64,000 nucleotides of DNA from JAHEJN01 sp963787285 (GTDB lineage Bacteria > Actinomycetota > Acidimicrobiia > Acidimicrobiales > JAHEJN01), in assembly GCA_963787285.1 (NCBI GenBank), contig CAWBCM010000013.1, positions 1 to 64,000 on the forward strand, written 5' to 3'. Made by a program: the position numbers and the translations under genes. The notes under the pieces are model-generated. The model was not told the DNA's origin. It searched no databases and saw only the letters and a list, made by a program, of their open reading frames with translations. This document shows positions 16,637-25,815 of the stretch, one piece after another; positions within the stretch are counted from its first letter, which is position 1, and each line of letters starts with the position of its first letter.

Positions 16637-17161
16637 GTGACAGACGAGAGCTCCGACGAACCAGAAGAGGCCGAGGCCCCGGCTCAGGAGTCGGTGCACG
16701 GCGCTCCGGTGACCTACTCGCGGGGCCAGAAGGTGCTGCACCCGCACCGCGACTCCTACGTCGAGGTGGTCCGCGCCCTGCGCGCCGAGGGATACGTGAT
16801 GTGCATCGACGTCACCGCCGTCGACTACCTCCTCGATCCGGCGCGCGACCTTCCTCCCGGCGTCGAACCCCAGCGGTTCGAGGTCGTCACGTCGCTGATC
16901 AGCCACGCCGACCGGTCTCGCGTTCGCCTCCGGGTGCAGGTTCCCGGCGACGACCCCATACTGCCCACGCTGTTCGATGAGTATCCCGGGACCGAGGCGA
17001 TGGAACGAGAGACCTACGACATGTTCGGCATCGTCTTCGACGGCCATCCCGACATGAGTCGCATCCTGATGCCCGACGACTGGGACGGCCACCCGCTGCG
17101 CAAGGACTACGGCGTCGGCTCGGTTCCCGTGCAGTTCAAGGCGCCCGAGGCTCGCGCATGA
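16637..17161 (+). CDS. nuoC: NADH-quinone oxidoreductase subunit C (complex I #1)
   Basis: A hydrophilic 174-residue subunit of the peripheral arm. The family signature is ERETYDMFGIVFDGHPDMSRILMPDDWDGHPLRKDY in its C-terminal half (quoted here only as landmarks: YDMFGI, GHP and HPLRKDY). Two adjacent GTG codons, 16634 and 16637, could start it; I took the second. The first ~35 residues are acidic and low in complexity. It overlaps nuoD by 4 bp (ATGA). Confidence 0.9.
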   Translation: MTDESSDEPEEAEAPAQESVHGAPVTYSRGQKVLHPHRDSYVEVVRALRAEGYVMCIDVTAVDYLLDPARDLPPGVEPQRFEVVTSLISHADRSRVRLRVQVPGDDPILPTLFDEYPGTEAMERETYDMFGIVFDGHPDMSRILMPDDWDGHPLRKDYGVGSVPVQFKAPEARA

Positions 17162-18450
17162 CCGCCGTCGAAGCGGTCTCCTCACCGGGCGACGACAGCA
17201 AGGTTCGTCGTCGCGACGACAGCCCGGTGCTGCGCATGAGCGAGGCCGAGGCGGCGGCGCTGGGCGACGTCCCCGCCGAGCACGGTGACAACCGCATGCT
17301 CGTGAACATGGGCCCGCAGCATCCGAGCACCCACGGCGTGCTGCGGCTGATGCTCGAGATGGAAGCCGAGACGGTGCTGCGCAGCAAGCCCGTGGTCGGC
17401 TATCTGCACACGGGGATGGAGAAGACGGGTGAGACGCTCACCTACCTCCAGGGCGCGACCAACGTGACCCGCATGGACTACGCCTCGCCGTTGTTCAACG
17501 AGCTGGCGTTCTCCATGGCCGTCGAGACCCTGCTCGAGATCGAGGTTCCCGAGCGAGCGGTGTGGATCCGCATGCTCATGAGCGAGCTCAACCGCATCAG
17601 CTCGCACCTCTTGTTCCAGGCCACCAACGGCCTCGACATGGGCGCGGTGTCGGCGATGATCTACGGGTGGCGGCTCCGGGAGGACACGCTGCGGCTGTTC
17701 GAGAAGATCACCGGCCTGCGCATGAACCACAACTACATCCGCCCCGGTGGCGTCGCCGCCGATCTGCCCGACGGCTGGCGCGACGACCTCCTGGCGCTCA
17801 CCGACATGCTGCCCGACAAGGTCGACGAGTTCGACACCTTGCTCACCGGCCAACCGATCTGGCGGGAGCGGCTCCAGGGCGTGGGTGTCGTGAACGCCGC
17901 CGAGTGTCTGGCCCTCGGACTCACCGGCCCGCTGCTGCGCAGCACGGGCTACGACTGGGACCTTCGCCGTGACATGCCCTACCTCGCCTACGACCAGGTC
18001 GAGTTCGACGTTCTCGTCGGCACGTATGGCGACTGCTTCGACCGCTACGCGATCCGCCTCAACGAGATACGCGAGTCGCTGCACCTCGTGCGCCAGATCC
18101 TCGACAAGATGCCAAGCGGCGACTACCGAATCCAGGACAAGAAGGTCACGCCGCCGCCCCGTGCCCGCATCGACCAGTCGATGGAAGCCCTCATTCACCA
18201 CTTCAAGATCTTCACCGAGGGCTTCAAGGTCCCCGAAGGCGAGGCGTATGCCGCCGTCGAGTCGCCCCGCGGTGAGCTCGGCTGTTACATCGTGAGCGAC
18301 GGCGGTCCCAAGCCCTATCGCCTCCACATGCGGGGACCCAGCTTCGTCAACCTCCAGGTGCTGCCGCACATGATGGCCAACACCCTGCTCGCCGACACCG
18401 TCGCCATCATCTCGTCGGTCGACCCGATCATGGGCGAGGTCGATCGGTGA
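17158..18450 (+). CDS. nuoD: NADH-quinone oxidoreductase subunit D (complex I #1)
   Basis: A 430-residue subunit that forms the quinone cavity with NuoB. The quinone-contacting loop is in GPQHPSTHGVLR, followed by GYLHTGMEK and RMDY. The C-terminal SSVDPIMGEVDR is the usual end. At the site where mitochondrial 49-kDa subunits carry the NDUFAF7-modified Arg (HRGTEK) this copy has Thr; compare nuoD2 at 46040. An N-terminal extension of about 40 residues precedes the core. Confidence 0.95.
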   Translation: MTAVEAVSSPGDDSKVRRRDDSPVLRMSEAEAAALGDVPAEHGDNRMLVNMGPQHPSTHGVLRLMLEMEAETVLRSKPVVGYLHTGMEKTGETLTYLQGATNVTRMDYASPLFNELAFSMAVETLLEIEVPERAVWIRMLMSELNRISSHLLFQATNGLDMGAVSAMIYGWRLREDTLRLFEKITGLRMNHNYIRPGGVAADLPDGWRDDLLALTDMLPDKVDEFDTLLTGQPIWRERLQGVGVVNAAECLALGLTGPLLRSTGYDWDLRRDMPYLAYDQVEFDVLVGTYGDCFDRYAIRLNEIRESLHLVRQILDKMPSGDYRIQDKKVTPPPRARIDQSMEALIHHFKIFTEGFKVPEGEAYAAVESPRGELGCYIVSDGGPKPYRLHMRGPSFVNLQVLPHMMANTLLADTVAIISSVDPIMGEVDR

Positions 18451-19070
18451 GCCGGTTCAACGCCGACAACCTCATCGTGGCCGAGACGATCATCGGCCGG
18501 TATCCCGTGGCGAAGTCTGCGCTCATTCCCCTCCTGCACCTGGCTCAGGAACAGGACGGCTACGTCGCCGACGACGCCATGGCCCACATCGCCGAGCTCG
18601 TGGGGGTCACTCCCGCCGAGGTCATCGGCACCTGCACCTTCTACGAGATGTTCAAGCGCCACCCGGTCGGCACCTACCTCGTCAACATCTGCACCAACAT
18701 CAGCTGTCTGCTCGTCGGAGGGGAAGAGCTGCTCCACCACGCCGAAACGACCCTCGGCGTACGGGCCGGTGGCACCACCGACGACGGTCTGTTCACCCTC
18801 GAGGACGTCGAGTGCATCGCCGCCTGTACCGAGGCCCCGTGCCTCCAGGTGAACTACCGGTACCGGTACCGGCTCACCACCGACGACTTCGACGAGCTCA
18901 TCGACGGCCTCCGCGCCGGTCGGGTCACCGATGTTCCCCACCACGGGGTTCTGGCCCGGATTCGCCAGCAGATCGCCGACGATCGTCTGGCCGGGGTGGT
19001 CGCGCCCGAGGACGCAACCGAGGCGCCGGTCTGGCTGGCGGCTTCCGACGCCGGAGGAGCCGGCTCATGA
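18447..19070 (+). CDS. nuoE: NADH-quinone oxidoreductase subunit E (complex I #1)
   Basis: A 207-residue thioredoxin-fold subunit binding [2Fe-2S] cluster N1a. The four ligands are in GTCTFYEM and NICTNISC (first pair) and in CIAACTEAPC (second pair). It belongs to the NADH-oxidising module with NuoF and NuoG. It overlaps nuoD and nuoF by 4 bp each. The last ~40 residues beyond the core are Ala/Pro/Gly rich. Confidence 0.93.
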   Translation: MSRFNADNLIVAETIIGRYPVAKSALIPLLHLAQEQDGYVADDAMAHIAELVGVTPAEVIGTCTFYEMFKRHPVGTYLVNICTNISCLLVGGEELLHHAETTLGVRAGGTTDDGLFTLEDVECIAACTEAPCLQVNYRYRYRLTTDDFDELIDGLRAGRVTDVPHHGVLARIRQQIADDRLAGVVAPEDATEAPVWLAASDAGGAGS

Positions 19071-20514
19071 CGCCCAACACGCGCCACACGGCGATCACCC
19101 CGGGCTGGGTCGACGTCGACGGACCCCACATCGTCACCAGCCGATTCGGCTTCGACGACAGCTACACGCTGGCCCGATTCGAGGCCACCGGTGGGTACGC
19201 AGGGCTGCGGGCTGCCCTCGATCGCACCCCAGCCGACGTCCACACCGAGGTCCGTGAGGCCTCACTGCTGGGTCGGGGCGGTGCGGGGTTCCCCGCCGGC
19301 GTCAAGTGGGGCTTCTGCCCGCCCGGTGTCTGGCCCCGGTATCTCGTGGTGAACGGCGACGAATCCGAGCCCGGTACGTACAAGGATCGTCTGCTCATGC
19401 AGCGCGACCCGCATCAGCTGATCGAAGGCTGCCTCATCGCCTGCTACGCCCTGGGGCTGTCGCAGTGCTTCCTGTACGTTCGGGGCGAGATGGCTCTGGC
19501 CCAGGAGCGCATCGCGGTCGCCCTCAACGAGGCCTACGCCGCGGGGTATGTCGGCAGGAACATCCTCGGCACCGACTTCTCGGTCGACATCATCCTGCAC
19601 TGGGGCGCCGGCGCCTACATCGTGGGTGAGGAGACCGCGCTCATCGAGAGCCTCGAAGGCAACCGGGGAATGCCCCGCCTGAAGCCGCCGTTTTTCCCGC
19701 CGCCATCGGCCTGTACGGCAAGCCCACCATCGTGAACAACGTCGAGACGCTGGCCAACCTGCCGTGGATTCTCGTGAACGGCGCCACGGAGTACAAGAAG
19801 TTCGGCTCCGACACCTCACCCGGAACCCGCCTGTTCGCGGTGTCGGGTCATGTGAAGCGGCCCGGGGTGTACGAGATCGAGCACGGAGTCACCACCTTTC
19901 GCGAGCTCATCTACGGCGAGCAGTACTGCCAGGGCATGCGCGAGGGCCACGAACTCAAGATGTTCATACCCGGCGGCGCCTCGGCTCCGTGGTTCTTCCC
20001 CGAACAGCTCGATCTCCCGCTCGAGGCCAAGCCGGTCGGTGCGGCCGGCTCGATGCTCGGCTCCGGCGCCATCGTGGTGATGGACGACACCACCGACGCC
20101 GTTCGTGCCTGCCTGCGGGTGGTGCGCTTCTTCGCTCGCGAGTCGTGCGGGAAGTGCACACCCTGCCGTGAAGGCACCACGTGGGAGGAAACGGTGCTGC
20201 AGCGGATCCTCGATGGCAAGGGCCGGCACCGCGACATCGACATGCTGCTCGACATCGGCGACAACATCAGCCCGGGTCCCTATCCGGTCGCCGCCAACGA
20301 GGCCGAAGGGCAGGTGGCGGTGCCGTTCCCGCCGCGCCAGACGACCATCTGCCCGCTCGGACCCAGCTCGGTGGCGCCGATCACGTCGGCGATCCGCCGG
20401 TTCCGCAATGAGTTCGAGGCCAAGATCGTGCTGCCCGACACCCTCCCCGTCGCCGCCGTCCATCCGGCCGCCGCCGAGCTCGCCGCCGCCGCCAAGGGTG
20501 AGGGTCAGCACTGA
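19067..20514 (+). CDS. nuoF: NADH-quinone oxidoreductase subunit F (complex I #1; one frameshift)
   Basis: NuoF binds NADH, FMN and the [4Fe-4S] cluster N3. The first segment has the nucleotide/FMN glycine motif GRGGAGFPAGVKWGF and NGDESEPGTYKDR. The second has ESCGKCTPCREGT and TICPLG, which supply the four Cys of N3. The frame breaks at 19691-19698, a run of five T then three C. Adding one C restores KPPFFPAAIGLYGKPT and joins both parts into a protein of about 482 residues. The break in a homopolymer within an intact operon points to a consensus error. The start overlaps nuoE by 4 bp and the stop overlaps the nuoG ATG. Confidence 0.9.
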
Positions 20515-23018
20515 TGACCGACGCACCGGCCAAGCCCGACGCCATCGACGTCACGCTGAACGGGGTCACCTTCGCGGCCGAACCCGGCGAGTTGTTGATC
20601 GACGCCTGTGAGCGCAACGGCGTCTACATCCCCCGCTTCTGCTACCACCCGCGGATGACACCGGTCGGCATGTGTCGGATGTGCCTGGTCGAGGTCGACA
20701 CCGGACGAGGAGCGGCGCTTCAGCCGTCGTGCATGCTCACGTGCACGCCGGGCATGACCGTGCAGACCGAGAGCGAGCTCACCAAGAAGGCCCAGGACGG
20801 CGTTCTCGAGTTCCTGCTCATCAACCACCCCCTCGACTGCCCCGTGTGTGACAAGGGCGGTGAATGCCCGCTGCAGGACCAGACGATGTCCTACGGCCCC
20901 GGCGAGAGCCGTTTCGTCGAACAGAAGCGCCACTTCGAGAAGCCCATCCCGGTCAACGAGAACGTGTACCTCGACCGCGAGCGTTGCATCCTGTGCGATC
21001 GCTGCACGAGGTTCGCGTCGGAGGTCGCAGGCGACCCGCTCATCCACTTCCAGGATCGCGGCAACAACACCCAGGTGAACACGTTCCCCGACGAGCCCTT
21101 TGCCAGCTACTTCAGCGGCAACACGGTGCAGATCTGTCCGGTGGGCGCGCTCACCGCGAAGCCCTACCGGTTCAAGGCCCGCCCGTGGGATCTCCAGGAG
21201 GTCACCTCCACCTATCCCAACCCGATGGGCGACCGGATCAGCGTGCAGTCGTCGCGCGACAAGGTGTTGCGCATCCAGGGCGTCGACTCCGACGCCACCA
21301 ACTGGGGCTGGCTGACCGATCGCGACCGGTTCTCCTTCGAGGCCATCCATCATCCCGAGCGCCTCACCGTTCCGCTGGTGCACGGCGACGACCTCGGCAA
21401 CACCGACGCCGACGGCGACAACCTGGTGGCGGCGTCGTGGGCGGTGGCCCTCCAGCAGGCCGGTGCGGCGATCACCGCCGCGGTCGACACGGGCAGCCCC
21501 GACGCAGTGGGCGTGCTCGGCGGTGCACGGTTGTCGAACGAGGCCCAGTACGCGTGGACCAAGCTGGCGAAGTCGGTGATCGGCACCGACAACGTCGATG
21601 CCCAGCTCGACGACGGTCTCCCGGCCGCCATGGTCGCGTCCTATCCCCGCCGCACCCTCAACGACGCACTGTCGACGGGCTCGGCCGTGGTCCTGATGAG
21701 CGAAGACCCGAAAGAACAGTTCGGCACGCTCCATCTCCGGCTACGCCACGCCCTGCGCAAGCGCGACATCACCCTGGTCGAGCTCACGCCGAAGACCAGC
21801 GGCCTCGGCCCGCTCACTACGGTGGGGCTGCACCCGCGTCCCGGCGAGCTGGGCGTCGTGGCTCGCGCGCTGGTCGACGCCGTGGCCGGCGAGCTCCCCA
21901 CCGCCGACGTCGGCGGCGTGTCGGCCGAGGCCATCGCGGCTGCGGCCACCGCCGTGCACGGTCGCCCCGTCACCGTCATATGCGGCCGTTCGTCGCTCGC
22001 GGAGTCGGCGTCACCCACCATCGATGCCGCCGTGGCCCTCGGCGAGCTTCCCGGAGCGGCGTTCCTGTTCGCGTTGCGTCGGGGCAACAGTCACGGTGCC
22101 ATCGACATGGGTCTGGCTCCGGGTCTGCTGCCCGGTCGCGTCGGCCTCGGTACGACGCCCGCCGGTTGGGCCTCCGCCCCGACTGCCGCCGGTCTCGACG
22201 CTCGGGGCATGCTCGAGGCCGCCGCGAACGGCGATCTCTCCGTCCTCGTGTTGGTCGGCTCGGACCCGCTCGCCGATTTCCCCGACGCCGACCTGGCCGC
22301 CCGGGCCCTGGCCACCTGTGACACCGTGATCGCCGTCGACCTGTTCGCCAATCTCTCGGTGGCTTCGGCTGACATCGTCCTGCCGGCCGCAGGTTTCGCC
22401 GAGACGTCGGGAACGCACACCAACTTCGAGGGTCGTGTGAGCCCTCTCGCCCAGAAGGTCACCGCTCCCGGCGTGGCTCGGCCCGACTGGGTCATCGCCT
22501 CCGACCTCGCCCTCGAGCTCGGGGCCGATCTGGGCTTCGAGTCGGTCGAGTCGATCTTCGACGAGATCGTGGCCGTTGCTCCCTCCCACGCCGGGCTTGC
22601 GATGGGCGCGGTGGGCGCCGACAACGACGGCGCAGTGGTGTCGGGACCGGCGACCGTCGCCTTCGACGCTCCCGAGCCCACCGCCGTGGTTCCCCTCGAC
22701 GGGTATTCGCTGCGCCTGGTGATCGATCACCGGCTGTACGACAACGCCACCCTGGCTCGGCACTGTCCGTCGATGGCCAACCTGGCCGAAGTGGCCCAGC
22801 TGTCGCTGCATCCCCTCGACGCCGATCGCCTCGGCGTGGGCGCAGGCGGTCTCGTCACGGTCATCTCCGCCGCCGGTTCGATCGAAATCCCGGTTCGCTC
22901 CGATCCTTCGGTGCCTCGCGGCTCCGGCGTGATCCCGTGCAACCGCACCGGCGCCGATCCGCGCGTCCTGATCGACCACTCCGCGGTGGTCACCGACATC
23001 CGGGTGACGTCCTCGTGA
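20514..23018 (+). CDS. nuoG: NADH-quinone oxidoreductase subunit G (complex I #1)
   Basis: An 834-residue subunit with iron-sulphur clusters in its N-terminal 220 residues and a molybdopterin-oxidoreductase-like domain behind. [2Fe-2S] N1b uses C43, C54, C57 and C73. N5 uses H105, C109, C112 and C118. N4 uses C158, C161, C164 and C208. The extra N7 site is not obvious. Residues ~220-730 are the large fold without a visible cofactor set, and ~740-834 resemble the C-terminal dinucleotide-binding barrel. It overlaps nuoF by one base and nuoH by 4 bp. Confidence 0.94.
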   Translation: MTDAPAKPDAIDVTLNGVTFAAEPGELLIDACERNGVYIPRFCYHPRMTPVGMCRMCLVEVDTGRGAALQPSCMLTCTPGMTVQTESELTKKAQDGVLEFLLINHPLDCPVCDKGGECPLQDQTMSYGPGESRFVEQKRHFEKPIPVNENVYLDRERCILCDRCTRFASEVAGDPLIHFQDRGNNTQVNTFPDEPFASYFSGNTVQICPVGALTAKPYRFKARPWDLQEVTSTYPNPMGDRISVQSSRDKVLRIQGVDSDATNWGWLTDRDRFSFEAIHHPERLTVPLVHGDDLGNTDADGDNLVAASWAVALQQAGAAITAAVDTGSPDAVGVLGGARLSNEAQYAWTKLAKSVIGTDNVDAQLDDGLPAAMVASYPRRTLNDALSTGSAVVLMSEDPKEQFGTLHLRLRHALRKRDITLVELTPKTSGLGPLTTVGLHPRPGELGVVARALVDAVAGELPTADVGGVSAEAIAAAATAVHGRPVTVICGRSSLAESASPTIDAAVALGELPGAAFLFALRRGNSHGAIDMGLAPGLLPGRVGLGTTPAGWASAPTAAGLDARGMLEAAANGDLSVLVLVGSDPLADFPDADLAARALATCDTVIAVDLFANLSVASADIVLPAAGFAETSGTHTNFEGRVSPLAQKVTAPGVARPDWVIASDLALELGADLGFESVESIFDEIVAVAPSHAGLAMGAVGADNDGAVVSGPATVAFDAPEPTAVVPLDGYSLRLVIDHRLYDNATLARHCPSMANLAEVAQLSLHPLDADRLGVGAGGLVTVISAAGSIEIPVRSDPSVPRGSGVIPCNRTGADPRVLIDHSAVVTDIRVTSS

Positions 23019-24262
23019 CCGCCGTGCTCGCCCCGGTGCTCGCCCTCGACCCGCTGTTCCTCGGCGAGGTCGGTCTCAGCGAGGTGCTGATCGTGCTGCT
23101 CAAGGTCGTCGTGGCCTTCACGGTGCTGTTGGTCTCGGTTCTGTTCATGGTGTGGTTCGAGCGGAAATTCATCTCCGACATGCAGAACCGCATCGGCCCC
23201 AACGACGCCGGTCCGTGGGGGCTGCTCCAGACCCTGGCCGACGGCATCAAGCTCTTCTTCAAGGAAGACCTCATCCCCGACCGAGCCGACCGCTTCGTCT
23301 TCAAGCTGGCACCGTTCCTGTCGTTGGTGCCCGCCTTCCTCGTGTTCGTGGTCGTGCCCATCGGTGGCGACTTCAGCGGCGGTGAGGGCAGCGACGGCGT
23401 GGTCACGTGGTGGGGCCACGACACCTACCTCCAGGTGGCCGACACGCCGGTGGGGATCCTCTTCTTCCTGGCCATGTCGAGCATCGCGGTCTACGGCATC
23501 ATGTTGGCCGGATGGTCCTCGGGCTCGAAGTACCCGCTGCTCGGATCGGTCCGAGCGTCGGCCCAGATGGTGTCCTACGAGGCCGCCCTCGGCCTGTCGC
23601 TGGCCACGGTGCTGCTGAAGACCGGGAGCCTCTCGAGCCACGACATCGCCCTCGGTCAGGCCGGCGGGTTCGGGCTCGGCGATCTGGCCGACTGGAACGT
23701 CGTTGCCACCGGATTCGTGCCCTTCATCGTTTTCCTCATCGCCGGAACCGCCGAGCTCAACCGTCCTCCGTTCGACCTGGTCGAAGCCGAGCAGGAGCTC
23801 GTCGGAGGATTCCACACCGAGTACTCGTCATTGCGGTTCTCACTCTTCTTCCTGGCCGAGTTCATGAACACCGTCACCATGTCGGCCATCATCGTCACCT
23901 TGTTCTTCGGCGGCCCGGCCGGCCCCGCCCTGATCGGTCCGGCCTGGATATGGGGCCTGATCTGGTTCACGGCCAAGCTGATGGTCTTCCTCGGCGTCTT
24001 CGTGTGGTTCCGGGCGTCGCTGCCCCGATTGCGCTATGACCAACTGATGGATCTCGGCTGGAAGGTGCTCATTCCCACCGCACTGGCCTGGTTCCTGTTC
24101 GTGGCCGCCCTCGACCTCGGCGCCAATCAGGGATGGAATCGTTGGGTCATCGTGGCGGTGGCCGTGCCGGTGATGCTCCTGGCCATGTTGATGCTGTCGG
24201 CGTCCATCGTCTCGGCCCGCCACAGTCGCCTGGCCCACGAAGATCACGAGGGAGCGTTCTAG
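23015..24262 (+). CDS. nuoH: NADH-quinone oxidoreductase subunit H (complex I #1)
   Basis: A 415-residue membrane subunit linking the quinone cavity to the proton pumps. Landmarks are ERKFISDMQNRIGPNDAGP on the cytoplasmic side, the lipid-facing ADGIKLFFKED, and the acidic loop EAEQELVGGFHTEYSSLRF that carries the conserved Glu residues. About eight helices are visible. The GTG start overlaps the nuoG stop (GTGA) and the stop is immediately followed by nuoI. Confidence 0.95.
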   Translation: MTAVLAPVLALDPLFLGEVGLSEVLIVLLKVVVAFTVLLVSVLFMVWFERKFISDMQNRIGPNDAGPWGLLQTLADGIKLFFKEDLIPDRADRFVFKLAPFLSLVPAFLVFVVVPIGGDFSGGEGSDGVVTWWGHDTYLQVADTPVGILFFLAMSSIAVYGIMLAGWSSGSKYPLLGSVRASAQMVSYEAALGLSLATVLLKTGSLSSHDIALGQAGGFGLGDLADWNVVATGFVPFIVFLIAGTAELNRPPFDLVEAEQELVGGFHTEYSSLRFSLFFLAEFMNTVTMSAIIVTLFFGGPAGPALIGPAWIWGLIWFTAKLMVFLGVFVWFRASLPRLRYDQLMDLGWKVLIPTALAWFLFVAALDLGANQGWNRWVIVAVAVPVMLLAMLMLSASIVSARHSRLAHEDHEGAF

Positions 24263-24868
24263 ATGGGATTCCTCGACGGTTTCGGCCTCACCTTCGGAAA
24301 GCTGTTCGATGATCGGGTCACCACCGAGTACCCCGCGGAGAAACGGCCGAAGGCCCTGCGCACCCACGGCCGTCACGTGCTCGGCCGCAGCGAGGACGGC
24401 ATGGAGAAGTGCATCGGCTGCGAGCTGTGCGCGGGGGTGTGTCCGGCCAACTGCATCTACGTCCGTGGGCTCGACAATCCTCCCGACGACCCCGTCTCGC
24501 CCGGTGAGCGCTACGGATACGTGTACGAGATCAACTACCTCCGGTGCATTCACTGCGACCTGTGCGTCGAGGCGTGTCCGACCGAGGCGATCACCGAGAC
24601 GAAGATGTTCGAGTTCTCGTTCACGAGCCGAGCCGACGCGATCTACACCAAGGACGAGCTGCTGGTCGGCGACGACGGTCGTCCCAAGCACCTGCCGTGG
24701 GAGGACTGGCGCCCCGGGGAGGACGAGCACACGTCGGCCTGGATGCGCGCCACGTCTCCGTCGGGCGATGCCCGCTACGCGGGCAAGGTTGCGTGGAGCA
24801 GCGAGCTCGGCTACGGCACGCGTGCCGCCGAAGCCGGCCAGAGTGCCGACGACGAAGTGGAGGGCTGA
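24263..24868 (+). CDS. nuoI: NADH-quinone oxidoreductase subunit I (complex I #1)
   Basis: A 201-residue subunit with two [4Fe-4S] clusters, N6a and N6b, that wires NuoG to NuoB. The motifs are CIGCELCAGVCPANC and CIHCDLCVEACPTEA. The C-terminal ~75 residues form a hydrophilic tail with DWRPGEDEH, longer than in E. coli. It starts directly after the nuoH stop and its own stop overlaps nuoJ by one base. Confidence 0.95.
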   Translation: MGFLDGFGLTFGKLFDDRVTTEYPAEKRPKALRTHGRHVLGRSEDGMEKCIGCELCAGVCPANCIYVRGLDNPPDDPVSPGERYGYVYEINYLRCIHCDLCVEACPTEAITETKMFEFSFTSRADAIYTKDELLVGDDGRPKHLPWEDWRPGEDEHTSAWMRATSPSGDARYAGKVAWSSELGYGTRAAEAGQSADDEVEG

Positions 24869-25512
24869 TGGAGACGGCGGTCTTCCTGATTGCCGGTGGC
24901 TTCGCGCTCCTCGGAGCTCTGGGCGTCGTACTCAACCGGAATCCGGTGCATGCCGCGCTCAGCCTGGTGATGACCCTGTTCGCCGTGGCGGTGCTCTTCG
25001 TCGCCCAGGAAGCCCACCTCCTTGCCGCCGTCCAGGTGATCGTGTACGCCGGCGCCATCGTCGTGCTCTTCCTCTTCGTCATCATGTTGCTCGGTGTCGA
25101 CACCGCCGAGAACCTCGAGGTCGAGCCCATCGCCGGGCAACGACCCCTGGCCCTCGGGATCGGCCTCGGCGTCGTCACCCTCGCCATCGTGGCCATCGCG
25201 GTGGTCAGCAACGGTGCCACCGGTGCGTCGGGTGTGACGGCACCCATTCAGCCCGAGACCGTTCGTGCCAACATCCAGCAGGTCGCGGAGGTCTTGTTCA
25301 CCGATCAGATCGTCGCCTTCGAGCTCACCGCTCTGCTGTTGACGGTGGCGGTGGTGGGGGCGGTGGTCCTCGCCCGTCGACCCCAGGGCGACTACCAGCC
25401 CGCTCCGCCCTCGGCCCTCGACCAACATCGTCTCGAGACCATCGAGGCGAGTGACGCCGACGACGAGTCCGCCGACGACCCCGCCGACGACGACGCGGAG
25501 GTCGACGCATGA
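24868..25512 (+). CDS. nuoJ: NADH-quinone oxidoreductase subunit J (complex I #1)
   Basis: A 214-residue membrane subunit with five helices. VQVIVYAGAIVVLFLFVIMLLG is the conserved third helix carrying the pi-bulge Tyr/Gly motif (landmark VYAGAI). A very acidic, Asp/Ala-rich tail of about 30 residues follows the last helix. It overlaps nuoI by one base and nuoK by 4 bp. Confidence 0.92.
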   Translation: METAVFLIAGGFALLGALGVVLNRNPVHAALSLVMTLFAVAVLFVAQEAHLLAAVQVIVYAGAIVVLFLFVIMLLGVDTAENLEVEPIAGQRPLALGIGLGVVTLAIVAIAVVSNGATGASGVTAPIQPETVRANIQQVAEVLFTDQIVAFELTALLLTVAVVGAVVLARRPQGDYQPAPPSALDQHRLETIEASDADDESADDPADDDAEVDA

Positions 25513-25814
25513 CCGTCACCACGTCGTGGTACCTGGTCCTTGCTGCACTGATCTTCGCGATCGGCGCCGTCGGGCTCCTCGTACGGCGCAACCCGCTGGT
25601 GATGTTCATGTGCGTCGAGCTCATGTTGAACGCGGTCAGCCTGACCTTCGTGGCCTTCGGTCGCGAGCTCGACGACATCGGCGGCCAGGTCAGCGTGTTC
25701 TTCGTGCTCGTGGTCGCTGCGGCCGAAGTCGTGATCGGTCTCGCCATCATCGTCGCGGTCATGCGCCGGCGCCCCGGCGCCACCGCCGACGATCTCTCGG
25801 TGCTCAGAGGCTGA
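25509..25814 (+). CDS. nuoK: NADH-quinone oxidoreductase subunit K (complex I #1)
   Basis: A 101-residue MrpC-like membrane subunit with three helices. The two membrane Glu residues needed for proton transfer are in CVELMLNAV and in VAAAEVVIGLAI. Length and spacing are standard. It overlaps nuoJ by 4 bp, and nuoL starts one base after its stop. Confidence 0.93.
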   Translation: MTVTTSWYLVLAALIFAIGAVGLLVRRNPLVMFMCVELMLNAVSLTFVAFGRELDDIGGQVSVFFVLVVAAAEVVIGLAIIVAVMRRRPGATADDLSVLRG

Positions 25815-25815
25815 C

